Translations under genes and position numbers: made by a program
Assembly (NCBI GenBank): GCA_902795355.1
Contig: CADBKZ010000011.1
Coordinates: 1 to 45,927 of the forward strand
Origin: an uncultured Ruminococcus sp.
GTDB taxonomy: Bacteria; Bacillota; Clostridia; Oscillospirales; CAG-272
Direction: 5' to 3'
DNA length: 45,927 bases
Notes under the pieces: generated by a model
The model's database searches: none
What the model was told of the DNA's origin: nothing
What the model saw: the letters and a program-made list of their open reading frames with translations, nothing else
Shown here: in pieces, positions 11,458-21,750 of the stretch
Layout: the number at the start of each line of letters is the position of its first letter
Position numbering within the stretch: position 1 is the first letter of the stretch

Positions 11458-13368
11458 GTGACCCGCACCGACGACCAAGCCCCCTACTTTTTCCACCAAG
11501 GAAGCAGCGAACGGGCATACGAATATCTCGGCGTTCACCGGAACGGAACCGGAACGGTTTTCCGCGTTTGGGCGCCCAACGCCGAGGCCGTATCCGTGGT
11601 GGGCGACTTCAACGCGTGGGATCCCCTCGCCGCGCCGATGGCGCGCGTGACCGACCGCGGCGTTTGGGAAGCGACGCTCCCCGCAAACCTCGTTCAGGAT
11701 GGGCAATGCTATAAATACTTCATCCGCAACGGCGAAAAGGAGCTTTACAAAGCCGACCCCTACGGAACCCGCATGCAAACGCCGCCTGAAACGGCCTCGG
11801 TGGTCTGGGATACATCCGGCCACGTCTGGCGCGACGCCGGATGGCTTGCCCATCGCGCGCGCACCGCAACGCGGGAGCAGGTGATGCGCGAGCCGGTGAA
11901 CATTTACGAAATACACGCGGGCTCATGGATGCGCCGCGCGGACGGCTCTTCCCTTTCCTATATCGAGCTGGCGGCCGAACTGGTCCCCTACCTGAAAGAA
12001 ATGGGCTACACCCACGTGGAGCTGATGCCGCTCGCCGAATACCCGTTCGACGGCTCTTGGGGCTATCAGGTCTGCGGGTACTATGCCCCCACTTCCCGCT
12101 TCGGCTCCCCGCAGGATCTGATGGAGTTGGTAGATCGGTTGCACGAGGCCGGCATCGGCGTAATCCTCGATTGGGTCCCCGCGCATTTCCCGAAGGACGC
12201 CCACGGGCTTTGCGAATTTGACGGTCAACCGCTCTACGAATATCAGGGAGCCGACCGCATGGAGCACAAGGGCTGGGGAACCCGCCGGTTCGACGTTGGG
12301 CGCGAGGAAGTGCAGAGCTTTCTGATCTCCAACGCCGTGTTCTGGATTGAAACCTACCACATCGACGGCCTGCGCGTGGACGCCGTGGCCTCGATGCTCT
12401 ACCTTGACTATGATAAAGCCGCGGGCGAATGGGTCCCGAATATTTACGGCGACAACCGCTGTCTGGAAGCCATCGCGTTTTTCCAGAAGCTCAACGCCTG
12501 CCTCGCGCGGATCCACCCCGACGTTCTCACCATTGCCGAGGAATCCACCGCTTGGGCGAATATTACGCGCTTCGGGGGCGACGGCCTCGGCTTTACCCTG
12601 AAATGGAACATGGGCTGGATGAACGACAGCCTTTCCTACCTTTCCACCGACCCGCTCTGGCGCAACGACCACCACAACCAACTCACCTTTCCCCTGACCT
12701 ACGCCTATTCCGAGCGGTTCATCCTTCCGGTCTCCCACGACGAGGTGGTGCACGGGAAAAAGTCGTTGCTCGACCGCTCCGTCGGCGACTACGGGCAAAA
12801 ATTTGCCGGAACGCGCGTTTACCTTGCCTACATGATAACGCACCCCGGAAAAAAGCTCCTCTTTATGGGTTCCGAAATCGGGCAGTTCCGCGAATGGGAC
12901 TACGCCGGCTCGGTGGAATGGTTCCTGCTCGACTACCCGATGCACGCGAAATTCCAGACCTACGTGGCCTCGCTCAACCGCTTTTATCTGCAAAATCCCG
13001 CCCTTTGGCAACGGGACGACGAATGGATCGGCGGGTTTGAGTGGATTGACGCCGACAACGCCGCGCAAAGCGTTTATTCCTACCGCCGCAAGGACGCGCA
13101 AGGGCGCGAATTGGTCGTCCTGCTCAATTTTCAGCCCGTGCGCCGCGACGATTTTCTGCTGGCCGTTCCCGAGGCGGGAATTTACGAGGAAGCCTTCAAT
13201 TCGGACGACGAAGCCTTCGGCGGCGGCGGCGTTCGAAACGCGGGTCCCCGCCGCACCGAGCCCTGCCTGCTCCGCTCCTATGGCCGCGCCATCCGCATTA
13301 CGGTTCCCGCCATGAGCGCCCTGATCTTCCGCTGTGTGCGGAAATTCCCCAAGCGCAAAACCCCTTGA
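11458..13368 (+). CDS. glgB: 1,4-alpha-glucan branching enzyme
   Basis: A GH13 branching enzyme of 636 residues that makes the alpha-1,6 branches of glycogen. The N-terminal CBM48 region (about 20-115, [20 protein letters not shown]) precedes the TIM barrel. The nucleophile is Asp308 in [10 protein letters not shown], the acid/base Glu361 in TIAEEST, and the third carboxylate lies in [11 protein letters not shown]. The 53-residue spacing of the first two matches E. coli GlgB. The GTG at 11458 is chosen because AAAGGAG (11440-11446) sits 11 nt upstream; a TTG at 11428 in the same frame precedes that site and is rejected. First gene of the glycogen operon, 40 nt before glgC. Confidence 0.95.
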   Translation: MTRTDDQAPYFFHQGSSERAYEYLGVHRNGTGTVFRVWAPNAEAVSVVGDFNAWDPLAAPMARVTDRGVWEATLPANLVQDGQCYKYFIRNGEKELYKADPYGTRMQTPPETASVVWDTSGHVWRDAGWLAHRARTATREQVMREPVNIYEIHAGSWMRRADGSSLSYIELAAELVPYLKEMGYTHVELMPLAEYPFDGSWGYQVCGYYAPTSRFGSPQDLMELVDRLHEAGIGVILDWVPAHFPKDAHGLCEFDGQPLYEYQGADRMEHKGWGTRRFDVGREEVQSFLISNAVFWIETYHIDGLRVDAVASMLYLDYDKAAGEWVPNIYGDNRCLEAIAFFQKLNACLARIHPDVLTIAEESTAWANITRFGGDGLGFTLKWNMGWMNDSLSYLSTDPLWRNDHHNQLTFPLTYAYSERFILPVSHDEVVHGKKSLLDRSVGDYGQKFAGTRVYLAYMITHPGKKLLFMGSEIGQFREWDYAGSVEWFLLDYPMHAKFQTYVASLNRFYLQNPALWQRDDEWIGGFEWIDADNAAQSVYSYRRKDAQGRELVVLLNFQPVRRDDFLLAVPEAGIYEEAFNSDDEAFGGGGVRNAGPRRTEPCLLRSYGRAIRITVPAMSALIFRCVRKFPKRKTP

Positions 13369-13408
13369 CCCCCGCAAAAACGATTTTATACGATCGGAGA
13401 TCATCTGT

Positions 13409-14614
13409 ATGTACCGGAAAAAAGAATGTGTGGCCATGCTGCTTGCCGGCGGGCAAGGCAGCCGGCTCTATGCCCTGACCAAAAAAACCGCAAAGCCCTC
13501 GGTCTCGTTCGGCGGCAAATACCGCATCATCGATTTCACACTCTCCAACTGCATCAACTCGGGGTTCGATACCGTCGGCGTTCTGACGCAATATCAGCCC
13601 CTGCAACTCAACGATTACATCGGCAACGGTCTGCCGTGGGATCTCGACCGCACGTTCGGCGGGGTCAAAATCCTGCCGCCCTACCAAGGGCAGAACGGCG
13701 CGGATTGGTATAAGGGTACCGCCAACGCCATCTGGCAGAACATGGAGTTCATCAACCGTTATCGCGCCGATTACGTGCTGGTCCTCTCGGGCGACCACAT
13801 TTACAAAATGGACTACGCCAAAATGCTGGAAACCCACAAGAAAAACGGCGCCGACTGCACCATTGCGGTAATCGATGTTCCCTTGGAAGAGGCAAGCCGT
13901 TTCGGCATTATGAGTACGCGCGAGGACGGCTCCATTTACAAGTTTTCCGAAAAACCGAAACACCCCGACAGCACCAAAGCTTCCATGGGGATCTATATTT
14001 TCACCCGTGAAAAGCTGGAACGCTACCTGCGCGAGGACAGCGAAAACCCGAACTCCGAAAACGATTTCGGCAAGAACATCATTCCCGCCATGCTCGCGGG
14101 CGGCGAAAAACTGATGGCCTACCCGTTTACGGGTTATTGGAAGGACGTTGGAACCATCCGCTCGCTCTGGGAAGCGAACATGGATCTGCTCGGCGAACAT
14201 CCCGCCCTCTCCCTGCTCGATGAAAGCTGGCGGATTTACAGCCGGCATGAAGCCGCGCCGCCGCAGTTTGTCGGCGCGGACGCGGTCGTTCGGAACGCGT
14301 CGGTAACGGCGGGCTGCGAAATTCACGGAACCGTGCGCGGCAGCGTGCTCGGAACCGGCGTTTATATCGGCCGCGGAGCCGTGGTGGAAAACAGCGTTCT
14401 GATGAACGGCGCGCGCGTTGAGGACGGCGCAACCGTCCGCTATGCCATACTCGACGCGAACGTAACCGTGGAGAAAAACGCCGCGGTGGGCGAGGAGAAC
14501 GCCGCGGACCGCATCGCCGTTGTCGGCGCCGATTGCGTAATCGCCGCGGGAACCGCCGTTCCCGCCGGAGCCATGATTTCCGAGGACGACCAAAGAAAGG
14601 AGATTGCGAAATGA
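13409..14614 (+). CDS. glgC: Glucose-1-phosphate adenylyltransferase, catalytic subunit
   Basis: A 401-residue ADP-glucose pyrophosphorylase that makes ADP-glucose from glucose-1-phosphate and ATP, the committed step of glycogen synthesis. The nucleotidyltransferase motif GGQGSRL is at 14-20, followed by [20 protein letters not shown]; the catalytic Asp129 lies in [13 protein letters not shown]-terminal left-handed beta-helix begins near residue 290, with hexapeptide-like repeats ([17 protein letters not shown]). CGGAGA at 13395-13400 gives an 8-nt spacing to ATG 13409. The stop overlaps glgD by 4 nt (ATGA), consistent with balanced synthesis of two subunits of one complex. Confidence 0.96.
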   Translation: MYRKKECVAMLLAGGQGSRLYALTKKTAKPSVSFGGKYRIIDFTLSNCINSGFDTVGVLTQYQPLQLNDYIGNGLPWDLDRTFGGVKILPPYQGQNGADWYKGTANAIWQNMEFINRYRADYVLVLSGDHIYKMDYAKMLETHKKNGADCTIAVIDVPLEEASRFGIMSTREDGSIYKFSEKPKHPDSTKASMGIYIFTREKLERYLREDSENPNSENDFGKNIIPAMLAGGEKLMAYPFTGYWKDVGTIRSLWEANMDLLGEHPALSLLDESWRIYSRHEAAPPQFVGADAVVRNASVTAGCEIHGTVRGSVLGTGVYIGRGAVVENSVLMNGARVEDGATVRYAILDANVTVEKNAAVGEENAADRIAVVGADCVIAAGTAVPAGAMISEDDQRKEIAK

Positions 14615-15744
14615 ACGCCGCAGGATTGGTCTTTTCCAACATTCACGACCGCACGGTGCCGGAGCTGACGCGCATCCGCACCATGGCGAGCATTCCGTTC
14701 GGGTGCCGCTACCGCTTGATTGACTTCGCCCTCTCCAACCTCGTCAACTCGGATGTAACCAACGTGGGCGTAATCACCCACTATAACTACCAATCCCTGA
14801 TGGACCATATCGGCGGCGGAAAGGATTGGGACCTCGCCCGCCGCTCGGGCGGCATCAAGATCCTGCCCCCCTATGTGGCCGCCTACGAGAACGCCGCGGC
14901 GGCAAGGCTCTATGCGAGCCGCCTTGAAGCCCTGCTCGGCGCGCAGAATTTCATCAACCGCTGCAACGCCGATTATATCATCCTTTCGGATTGCGACGCC
15001 GTACTCAACATCGACCTGAACGACGTTATGCGCGCGCACGTGCAAACCGGCGCGTACCTGACGCTCGTAACCAAGCGGATGTCGGCCGCCGACCATAAAT
15101 TCACCCGCGAGCGCGACATTGCAACGCTGGATGAAAACGGCCGCATTACCGAAATGGCGCGCTACCTGCCGCGCGAGGGCGAGGTGGACGTCAGCACCAA
15201 CATCATGGTCATCCGCCGCACCGACCTGCAAGCCGCGCTCTCCGAGGCGTTGGCGCGCGGGTACGGCAGCTTCCACCGCGACATCATCGGCCGCAACCTC
15301 GGCCGCAAGCTCTTCTGCGCCTACCGCTACAACGGCTGGTATTCGCAAATCGATTCGCTCGAAACCTATTTCTCCGCGTCCATGGAACTGCTGACGCCCG
15401 AAGCGCGCCAAGGCCTGTTCGGCGGCGAGGGGCGCGAAATTTACACCAAGATCCGCAACAGCGCGCCAACCAAATATGCCGAGGGGGCCGCCGTTCGCAA
15501 CAGCCTGATTGCGGATGGATGCGTAATCGAGGGAACGGTGGATAATTCCGTCCTCTTCCGCGGCGTGCGCGTGGGGCGCGGAACCGTGGTGCGCAATTCG
15601 ATTCTGCTGCAGGATACCCTTGTGGAAACCGACGTGGATCTGCACTGCGTGATCACCGATAAAAACGCCGTTATCCGCGATGGGCGCGTCCTCTCGGGGC
15701 ATGAAACCATGCCGTTCTTCATCGGGAAAGGAATCACCGTTTAG
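14611..15744 (+). CDS. glgD: GlgD, non-catalytic partner of GlgC
   Basis: A 377-residue GlgC paralogue typical of Bacillota. It retains the fold ([22 protein letters not shown]-terminal hexapeptide repeats such as [19 protein letters not shown]), but lacks the GGxGxRL nucleotide loop, having [15 protein letters not shown] instead. In the SGDH segment it reads S126-D127-C128-D129, so the position of the GlgC catalytic Asp is Cys. In Bacillus and related species GlgD raises the activity of GlgC in a hetero-oligomer; that role is known for the family and inferred here. The 4-nt overlap with glgC supports a stoichiometric pair. Its ribosome binding site lies inside the end of glgC. Confidence 0.93.
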   Translation: MNAAGLVFSNIHDRTVPELTRIRTMASIPFGCRYRLIDFALSNLVNSDVTNVGVITHYNYQSLMDHIGGGKDWDLARRSGGIKILPPYVAAYENAAAARLYASRLEALLGAQNFINRCNADYIILSDCDAVLNIDLNDVMRAHVQTGAYLTLVTKRMSAADHKFTRERDIATLDENGRITEMARYLPREGEVDVSTNIMVIRRTDLQAALSEALARGYGSFHRDIIGRNLGRKLFCAYRYNGWYSQIDSLETYFSASMELLTPEARQGLFGGEGREIYTKIRNSAPTKYAEGAAVRNSLIADGCVIEGTVDNSVLFRGVRVGRGTVVRNSILLQDTLVETDVDLHCVITDKNAVIRDGRVLSGHETMPFFIGKGITV

Positions 15745-15781
15745 TCTTACATCCTGCCGCCGGCAGAAAGGAGACATCATC

Positions 15782-17215
15782 ATGAAAACTGTTTTATTCG
15801 CGGGAGCCGAGGCCATGCCTTTTGCGGCCACGGGGGGATTGGGAGACGTTCTCGGCTCCCTGCCCGCCGCGCTCTCTGCAACGGGGGAAGCCGACGTTCG
15901 CGTGGTTCTGCCCCTCTACGAAAGCGTTCCCGAGGGCTACCGCCGCAAAATGAAGCAGGAAGCGGTTTTCTCGGTGCGCCTTTCGTGGCGCGAGCAGTAT
16001 TGCGGGGTATGGTCGCTGGTGCAGAACGGCGTGACCTATTATTTTCTCGATAACGAGTACTATTTCCGCCGCCCCTCGCTCTACGGCTATTACGACGACG
16101 GCGAACGCTACGCCTACTACTGCATGGCGGTTCTGGAAATGATGCGGCAGCTCAACTACTATCCCGATATTCTCCACGCCCACGATTGGCAGGCCGCGCT
16201 CACGGTCGTCTATCTCAATTGCATTTACCACTCCCGCCCGCATTACGGGAATATCCGAACGGTATTCACCATCCACAACATCGAATATCAGGGGCAGTAC
16301 GATTTCTCGATCCTCGGCGACGTGTTCGCACTCGGCGAAAACGAGCATACCTTGATGGAGAACAACGGCTGCATTAACCTGATGAAAGCGGCCATCGAAT
16401 GCGCCGACCGCGTTACCACCGTCAGCCCCCGCTACGCCGAGGAGATCCGAACGGCGGAATACGCCCACGGGCTGGAAGGCTCGCTCAACCGCAACGCCGC
16501 AAAGCTCTGCGGCATCCTCAACGGGATCGACTACGCGTACTACGACCCCGCGAACGACCCCGCCATCGCCCATCCGTATACCCGCCGCGCCATGTCCGGC
16601 AAGGCCAAGGATAAGGCCGCCATGCAGAAAGAATGCGGTCTGCCCGTCCGGAACGACGTTCCCCTGCTCTCGGTCATCTCGCGGCTGGCCTCGCACAAGG
16701 GGCTTGATCTGGTGGAAGCCTGCATCGACGGGTTGGTTTCCCGCAACGACATTCAGTTTGTAATCCTCGGGCGGGGAGAGGAACGGTTTGAGCGGTTCTT
16801 TACCGATCTGCAAAACCGCCACCCCGACCGCGTGCGCGCGCTGATCGCCTACGACCGCGATCTTTCCAAACGCGTTTACGCCGCCGCCGACATTTTCCTG
16901 ATGCCATCGCGCACCGAGCCTTGCGGCCTCTCGCAAATGATCGCCTCGCGCTACGGAGCAATCCCCGTGGTCCGCGAAACGGGCGGCCTCTACGATTCCA
17001 TTAAGCCCTATTGGTCGGATACCAAGGGGATCCACGGCAACGGCTTTACCTTTGCCAACTACCGCGCCGAAGAACTTGCCGAGCGCACCGAGGCCGCCGT
17101 TGCCCTCTGGCGCGATGTGCCGTCCCGCCGCAAGCTCCTTTCGCGCATTATGCAAACCGATTTCTCGTGGGATACTTCTGCGGGAAGCTATCTGGAACTC
17201 TACCGCGGGCTGTAA
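15782..17215 (+). CDS. glgA: Glycogen synthase (ADP-glucose, GT5)
   Basis: A 477-residue GT5 glycogen synthase that extends alpha-1,4-glucan from ADP-glucose. The two Rossmann domains are recognisable: the N-terminal TGGLGDVLGSLP loop, the central LLSVISRLASHKGLDL, and the C-terminal MPSRTEPCGLSQMIASRYG with the GT5 glutamate. One oddity: the N-terminal motif KTGGL, whose Lys contacts ADP-glucose in characterised enzymes, is A16-T-G-G-L here. AGAAAGGAGA (15766-15775) precedes ATG 15782; further upstream the frame runs into glgD. Fourth gene of the operon, 37 nt after glgD and 43 nt before glgP. Confidence 0.95.
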   Translation: MKTVLFAGAEAMPFAATGGLGDVLGSLPAALSATGEADVRVVLPLYESVPEGYRRKMKQEAVFSVRLSWREQYCGVWSLVQNGVTYYFLDNEYYFRRPSLYGYYDDGERYAYYCMAVLEMMRQLNYYPDILHAHDWQAALTVVYLNCIYHSRPHYGNIRTVFTIHNIEYQGQYDFSILGDVFALGENEHTLMENNGCINLMKAAIECADRVTTVSPRYAEEIRTAEYAHGLEGSLNRNAAKLCGILNGIDYAYYDPANDPAIAHPYTRRAMSGKAKDKAAMQKECGLPVRNDVPLLSVISRLASHKGLDLVEACIDGLVSRNDIQFVILGRGEERFERFFTDLQNRHPDRVRALIAYDRDLSKRVYAAADIFLMPSRTEPCGLSQMIASRYGAIPVVRETGGLYDSIKPYWSDTKGIHGNGFTFANYRAEELAERTEAAVALWRDVPSRRKLLSRIMQTDFSWDTSAGSYLELYRGL

Positions 17216-17258
17216 CGCAGCTCCGCATTCATCCCCCATCACAGAAAAGGCATTTGAT

Positions 17259-19685
17259 ATGAATTACAACCCCAACAGCGCAGAAATCAAAGAAACCCTC
17301 GAAAACGTTCTCCAACGCCATTTCGGCTGCACGGCGGCCGAGGCTTCCCGAGAGCAAATGTACAAAGCCGCGGCCATCTCGGTGAAAAATCTTCTTTCGG
17401 ATAAACGCACCGCGTATAAGAAAAAGGTCAACGCCGCGGGAGCCAAGCGCGTCTATTATATGTGCATGGAGTTTTTGCTGGGACGGTCGCTCAAAACCAA
17501 CCTATGCAACCTCGGCCTTGCAAACGTCTATGAAAAAGCGTTGCGCTCGCTCGGCTTCCGACTGAACGACCTTTATGAATGCGAACCCGACGCGGGGCTT
17601 GGCAACGGCGGTTTGGGTCGTCTCGCCGCCTGCTTTCTGGATTCGCTCTCCTCGCTCGATTACCCCGCAACCGGCTTTTCGCTCTGCTATGAATACGGCC
17701 TGTTCAAACAGATGATCGTGGACGGCATGCAGGTGGAACTGCCCGATATCTGGCTCCCCGGGGGCGAGGTATGGCTCGTTCCGCGCACCGACCGCATCTA
17801 CAAAGTGCATTTCGGCGGCCGCGTTCACGAGGATTGGAAAGAGGACGGCCATTGCGAAATTTCCTACGAGGGCGGCGAGGACTACGAAGCCGTTCCCTGC
17901 GATATGATGATTTCGGGCGCGGACAGTTCGGCCGTCAGCCAACTGCGGCTCTGGCGCGCGCGGAACATCCAGAACTTCAACATGGGGCTGTTTACCCAAG
18001 GGCAGTATGCCAAGGCTCTGGAAGAGAGCAACAGCGCCGAAATCATTACCAAAGTCCTCTACCCCTCGGATAACCATACCGAGGGCAAGCTCCTGCGCCT
18101 GACGCAGCAGTACTTTCTGGTTTCCGCCTCGGTGCAGAGCATCCTGCGCGACCACATGGCCGTTTACGGAACGCTGGAAAACCTGCCCGAAAAGGTCGCC
18201 ATCCATATCAACGATACGCACCCCGCGCTCTGCATTCCCGAGCTGATGCGGATTCTGATCGACCAGCACCGCTTTTCGTGGGACCGCGCATGGGACATCG
18301 TTACCCGCACCGTTTCCTACACAAACCATACGGTAATGCCCGAGGCGCTCGAAACTTGGAATGAGGACCTCTTCAAGCTCCGTCTGCCGCGCATTTATAT
18401 GATCGTCAAGGAAATCAACGAGCGGTTCTGCCGCGAGGCGTGGAACCACTTCCCCGGGAATTGGAACACCATCTCCCGCATCAGCATGATCGGCTATGGG
18501 CAGGTGCGCATGGCCAACCTCTCGGTGGTCGGCTCCCATTCGGTCAACGGCGTTTCCAAGCTCCATTCGCGCATCCTGCGGGAATCCACCTTCAAGGATT
18601 TCTACAAAATGTACCCCGATAAGTTCGATAACGTTACCAACGGCATTGCGCACCGCCGCTGGCTCTGCTATTCCAACCCCAAGCTCGCCGACCTGATTTC
18701 CGAATGTATCGGCGACGGCTACCGCCACGACCCCGAACAGCTTGCCGAGTTTGCCAAGTTTGCCGACAACGGCGACGTGCTCAACCGCGTTCGCGCCATC
18801 AAGCACGAAAACAAGGTGGCGTTCTCCAACCTGATCCACGAAAAAACAGGGCGGCTGATCGACACCCACTCGGTTTACGACGTTCAGATCAAGCGGCTGC
18901 ACGAATACAAACGCCAATTGCTCAATGCGCTGAACATCATCGGTCTTTACCTCGACCTGAAAGAAAACCCGAACATCGATATGCAGCCGCAAACCTTTCT
19001 CTTCGGCGCGAAAGCCGCCCCGGGGTACGATATGGCAAAGCGCATCATCAAGCTGCTCTGCATGATCGGGAAGGACATTGAGCAGCACCCCGCCATTCAT
19101 GAAAAGCTCTCGGTGGTGTTTCTGGAAGATTACAACGTCAGCTTGGCGGAGGCGTTGGTCCCCTCGGCCGAGATCAGCGAGCAGATCAGCCTTGCCGGCA
19201 AAGAGGCGAGCGGAACCGGCTGCATGAAACTGATGATCAACGGCGCGCTCACCATTGGAACGCTGGACGGCGCCAATGTGGAAATGCAGGACGCCGCGGG
19301 CAAGGACAACATGTTTATCTTCGGACTCACGGCCGACGAGGTGGAGCAGCTGTGGCTCTCGGGGTACCGCTCCGCAACCTACTACAACGCGAACGAACGC
19401 TTGCAGAGAATCGTGAACTACCTTTCGGTGGGATTTGCGGGCGAATCGTTCTCCGACATTGCCGCGTACCTGCTCAACGGCCACGGCATTGCCGACCCCT
19501 ATATGTGCATGGCGGATTTTGAATCCTACCGCGCCACGCACGAGCGCATGATGCAGGCCTACCGCGATAAAGCGCGCTGGAACCGCATGTCCCTGCTCAA
19601 CATTGCCGCGGCGGGCTATTTTGCCGCCGACCGCTCCATTGAGGAATACGCCGCGCGCATTTGGGGCCTGAAAAAGGTGAAATAA
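17259..19685 (+). CDS. glgP: Glycogen/maltodextrin phosphorylase (GT35)
   Basis: An 808-residue PLP-dependent alpha-glucan phosphorylase that releases glucose-1-phosphate from glycogen. The diagnostic blocks are EPDAGLGNGGLGRLAACFLDS, HINDTHPAL, KRLHEYKRQLLN, and the PLP site GKEASGTGCMKLMINGALTIGTLDG, quoted here only in part: the Schiff-base lysine is Lys657 in GCMK. A start at ATG 17259 fits CAGAAAAGG 8 nt upstream; the frame upstream is overlap with glgA. Having the degradative enzyme last in the same operon as the synthetic genes is common in Clostridia. A perfect palindrome and T-tract follow 17 nt after the stop. Confidence 0.95.
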   Translation: MNYNPNSAEIKETLENVLQRHFGCTAAEASREQMYKAAAISVKNLLSDKRTAYKKKVNAAGAKRVYYMCMEFLLGRSLKTNLCNLGLANVYEKALRSLGFRLNDLYECEPDAGLGNGGLGRLAACFLDSLSSLDYPATGFSLCYEYGLFKQMIVDGMQVELPDIWLPGGEVWLVPRTDRIYKVHFGGRVHEDWKEDGHCEISYEGGEDYEAVPCDMMISGADSSAVSQLRLWRARNIQNFNMGLFTQGQYAKALEESNSAEIITKVLYPSDNHTEGKLLRLTQQYFLVSASVQSILRDHMAVYGTLENLPEKVAIHINDTHPALCIPELMRILIDQHRFSWDRAWDIVTRTVSYTNHTVMPEALETWNEDLFKLRLPRIYMIVKEINERFCREAWNHFPGNWNTISRISMIGYGQVRMANLSVVGSHSVNGVSKLHSRILRESTFKDFYKMYPDKFDNVTNGIAHRRWLCYSNPKLADLISECIGDGYRHDPEQLAEFAKFADNGDVLNRVRAIKHENKVAFSNLIHEKTGRLIDTHSVYDVQIKRLHEYKRQLLNALNIIGLYLDLKENPNIDMQPQTFLFGAKAAPGYDMAKRIIKLLCMIGKDIEQHPAIHEKLSVVFLEDYNVSLAEALVPSAEISEQISLAGKEASGTGCMKLMINGALTIGTLDGANVEMQDAAGKDNMFIFGLTADEVEQLWLSGYRSATYYNANERLQRIVNYLSVGFAGESFSDIAAYLLNGHGIADPYMCMADFESYRATHERMMQAYRDKARWNRMSLLNIAAAGYFAADRSIEEYAARIWGLKKVK

Positions 19686-19702
19686 GAGATCAAAAAAAGA
19701 CC

Positions 19703-19748
19703 GCGGGGGAAGGAAAACTTTCTTGCAAGAAAGTTTTCCTTCCCCCGC
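19703..19748. terminator. 46-bp perfect palindrome, glgP terminator
   Basis: Arms 19703-19725 and 19726-19748 are exact reverse complements with no loop, centred on CTTTCTTGCAAGAAAG. A CCCTTTTTCTTTC tract follows on the plus strand, so it can act as an intrinsic terminator. The core TTTCTTGCAAGAAA is shared with the two hairpins at 42239-42272 and 42401-42448, while the outer arms differ. Confidence 0.8.
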
Positions 19749-19864
19749 TCCCTTTTTCTTTCAAAGAACTCCGAAAAGTCGTTTTTTCGGGTTTTACGAG
19801 GATGGAAAGAAACAGGGTGGCGCGCGGCAGGCCGACCGGACAGCGTTCCGGTTCCGCTCCGCTT

Positions 19865-21649
19865 TTATTTCAGCGTATAGGTTCCGTCCGCCCAGACCCA
19901 GCCGGCGGAAACCGCCTTTTTGAGCGTGAAGGTTCCGGTTGTTTCGCCGTAGGTTACGGTGTGGGTCCCCGCGGTTACGCCGCTGATGGTGACATAGCCC
20001 GAGGGGAGCGAGCTTGCGGAATTCATGCCGCCCATGCCGAAGCGACCGCCGCCCATGCCGCCGCCCGAGGACGGAACGGTTCCGAGCGCGATGATCAGCC
20101 CGCCCGTTACGGTAACGGCGCTGTCAACGTCAACCGCCGACATGTTGCCCGAGCTATCCGCGTTCGGGTTGCTGACCACCACAATGCCGCCCGTTTGCTT
20201 GTAGCTCCCGTTGGAGTCGATGCCGTCCACGTCGTTGCCGCCGACTTCCACATACAGTTGCCCGCCCGTAACCGTAATCAGGCCGTCGGATTTATTGGAG
20301 CCGGAAGCCGTGGCGTTCACGCCGTCGTCGGTGGCGTACACATGGAGTTCGCCGCCGTTGACGTTGATATAGTGCCCTTCCAAGCCCTCGTGGGAATCGA
20401 CCACATTCACATAGCCGCCGTCGAATTGGAGCGTGCCGTCGGCATGGATGCCGTCGTCGGCCGCGGTAATCGTAATCGACCCGCCGCTGACGGTAATGTT
20501 GCCGAGCGGGGACGCGCCGTTTTCCAGCGCAACGTCGTTGTTCGCGTGAATGCCGTCGTCCTTGCAGTAAATTTCAATGGTTCCGCCGGAGATCGTAATC
20601 GCGTTATCGGCCTTGATGCCCTTGGAGCTTTCGGAGCTCTTCGCCGTGTTGGTGGAAGAACCCATGCTCCCGAAACCGCTTGTGCGCGAGGTAGAGGACG
20701 TTTTGGTGGTTTTCAGGCTATCGATGGTGTAGGAAGAATAGCTGTTGGTGTAAATCAGAATGCTGGTTTCGTCGCCCGAAATATCCACGTTATAGGAAGC
20801 GTCAATGCCGTCACAGCCCGCGTAAAGCTCCAACGTGCCGCCGGAGATCGTAATGGCTCCGCGCTGTTTGCCCGTGTTATCCGAAATGTTCGAATTTTCG
20901 GTTTTAAGCGCGTCGCCCGCGGTGGAAACGGCGATGATGTTTCCGGACTCCACCGTTAACGAATCGTTGCCTTTGAGGGCGTTGTTGGGCGCGGTAACTT
21001 TCAGCGTCAGGTTCTTGATTTTCAGGTCGTCCTTGGTGTGGATCCCGTTGTTGTACGAAGCCGTTACCACAAGTTTTCCGCTTCCCACAAGATTCAGGTC
21101 GCATTCGGCGTAGATCGCCGCGGAGCCTGTTTCGTCGGTATCGTCGGTTTGCAGGGCGCGGGCGTCGATGATTTCGTTGTAGGTGCCGGCCTCGGCCTTG
21201 ATTTTGACTTTATCGGCGTTTTGAATATAAATGGGGGAATCGGTGGAGCAAGTGACGGACGTGCCCGAGAGAATCAGGGTCACTTCATCGTCGTCGCCGG
21301 CTTCCACACGGATCTGACCGTCGGAGAGCGCGCCCGAAAGGGTGTATTCGCCCGCGGCCGTAATGGTATAAACGTTGCCGCTCTGCGTGTAGCCGTTTTC
21401 CACATCGGTGGTAATGGCGAAGCTATCGGTAATTTCCACCTTGCTGTCCTCGGCGTCCTCTGCCGTGGACGCGCTCGACGCGGAGTAGGTCTCTCCCGAA
21501 GAGGACGAGGACGACGAAGCGGAAGAATCGGCGGTTGCGGACGTATCCGAACCGACGATCTGCGAGACGACGCCGCACCCCGAGAGAACGAAGAGGCACG
21601 CGACCAGAATCGCCGCCATTGCTTTTTTCCAAATTGCTGTGTGTTTCAT
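19865..21649 (-). CDS. Cthe_2159-like carbohydrate-binding beta-helix lipoprotein
   Basis: A 594-residue surface lipoprotein. The signal peptide has a basic start, a hydrophobic core and the lipobox LSGC (Cys25). A Ser/Thr-rich linker follows (about 35-75), then a long series of repeated strands of the form ITVSGG-x-DDGIHA, for example TISGGTIEIYCKDDGIHA and ITAADDGIHADG, which indicates a right-handed parallel beta-helix. This is the pattern of the Cthe_2159 family (DUF4353), of which the Clostridium thermocellum member binds cellulose and pectin and also calcium; binding here is inference. A Gly/Met-rich insert (GGGMGGGRFGMGGM) precedes a small C-terminal beta domain. ATG 21649 has AAAGGATGG upstream. 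It lies downstream of, but is not tightly joined to, the histidine kinase. Confidence 0.85.
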   Translation of the reverse strand: MKHTAIWKKAMAAILVACLFVLSGCGVVSQIVGSDTSATADSSASSSSSSSGETYSASSASTAEDAEDSKVEITDSFAITTDVENGYTQSGNVYTITAAGEYTLSGALSDGQIRVEAGDDDEVTLILSGTSVTCSTDSPIYIQNADKVKIKAEAGTYNEIIDARALQTDDTDETGSAAIYAECDLNLVGSGKLVVTASYNNGIHTKDDLKIKNLTLKVTAPNNALKGNDSLTVESGNIIAVSTAGDALKTENSNISDNTGKQRGAITISGGTLELYAGCDGIDASYNVDISGDETSILIYTNSYSSYTIDSLKTTKTSSTSRTSGFGSMGSSTNTAKSSESSKGIKADNAITISGGTIEIYCKDDGIHANNDVALENGASPLGNITVSGGSITITAADDGIHADGTLQFDGGYVNVVDSHEGLEGHYINVNGGELHVYATDDGVNATASGSNKSDGLITVTGGQLYVEVGGNDVDGIDSNGSYKQTGGIVVVSNPNADSSGNMSAVDVDSAVTVTGGLIIALGTVPSSGGGMGGGRFGMGGMNSASSLPSGYVTISGVTAGTHTVTYGETTGTFTLKKAVSAGWVWADGTYTLK

Positions 21650-21750
21650 GGTATAAACCCATCCTTTCTTGGTTTGTGCCCTTATGATACACCCGCAAAC
21701 TGAAAAAATCCTAAAAAGAAAAAAGTTTTTGAAAAATTTTTTTGGCGGAC

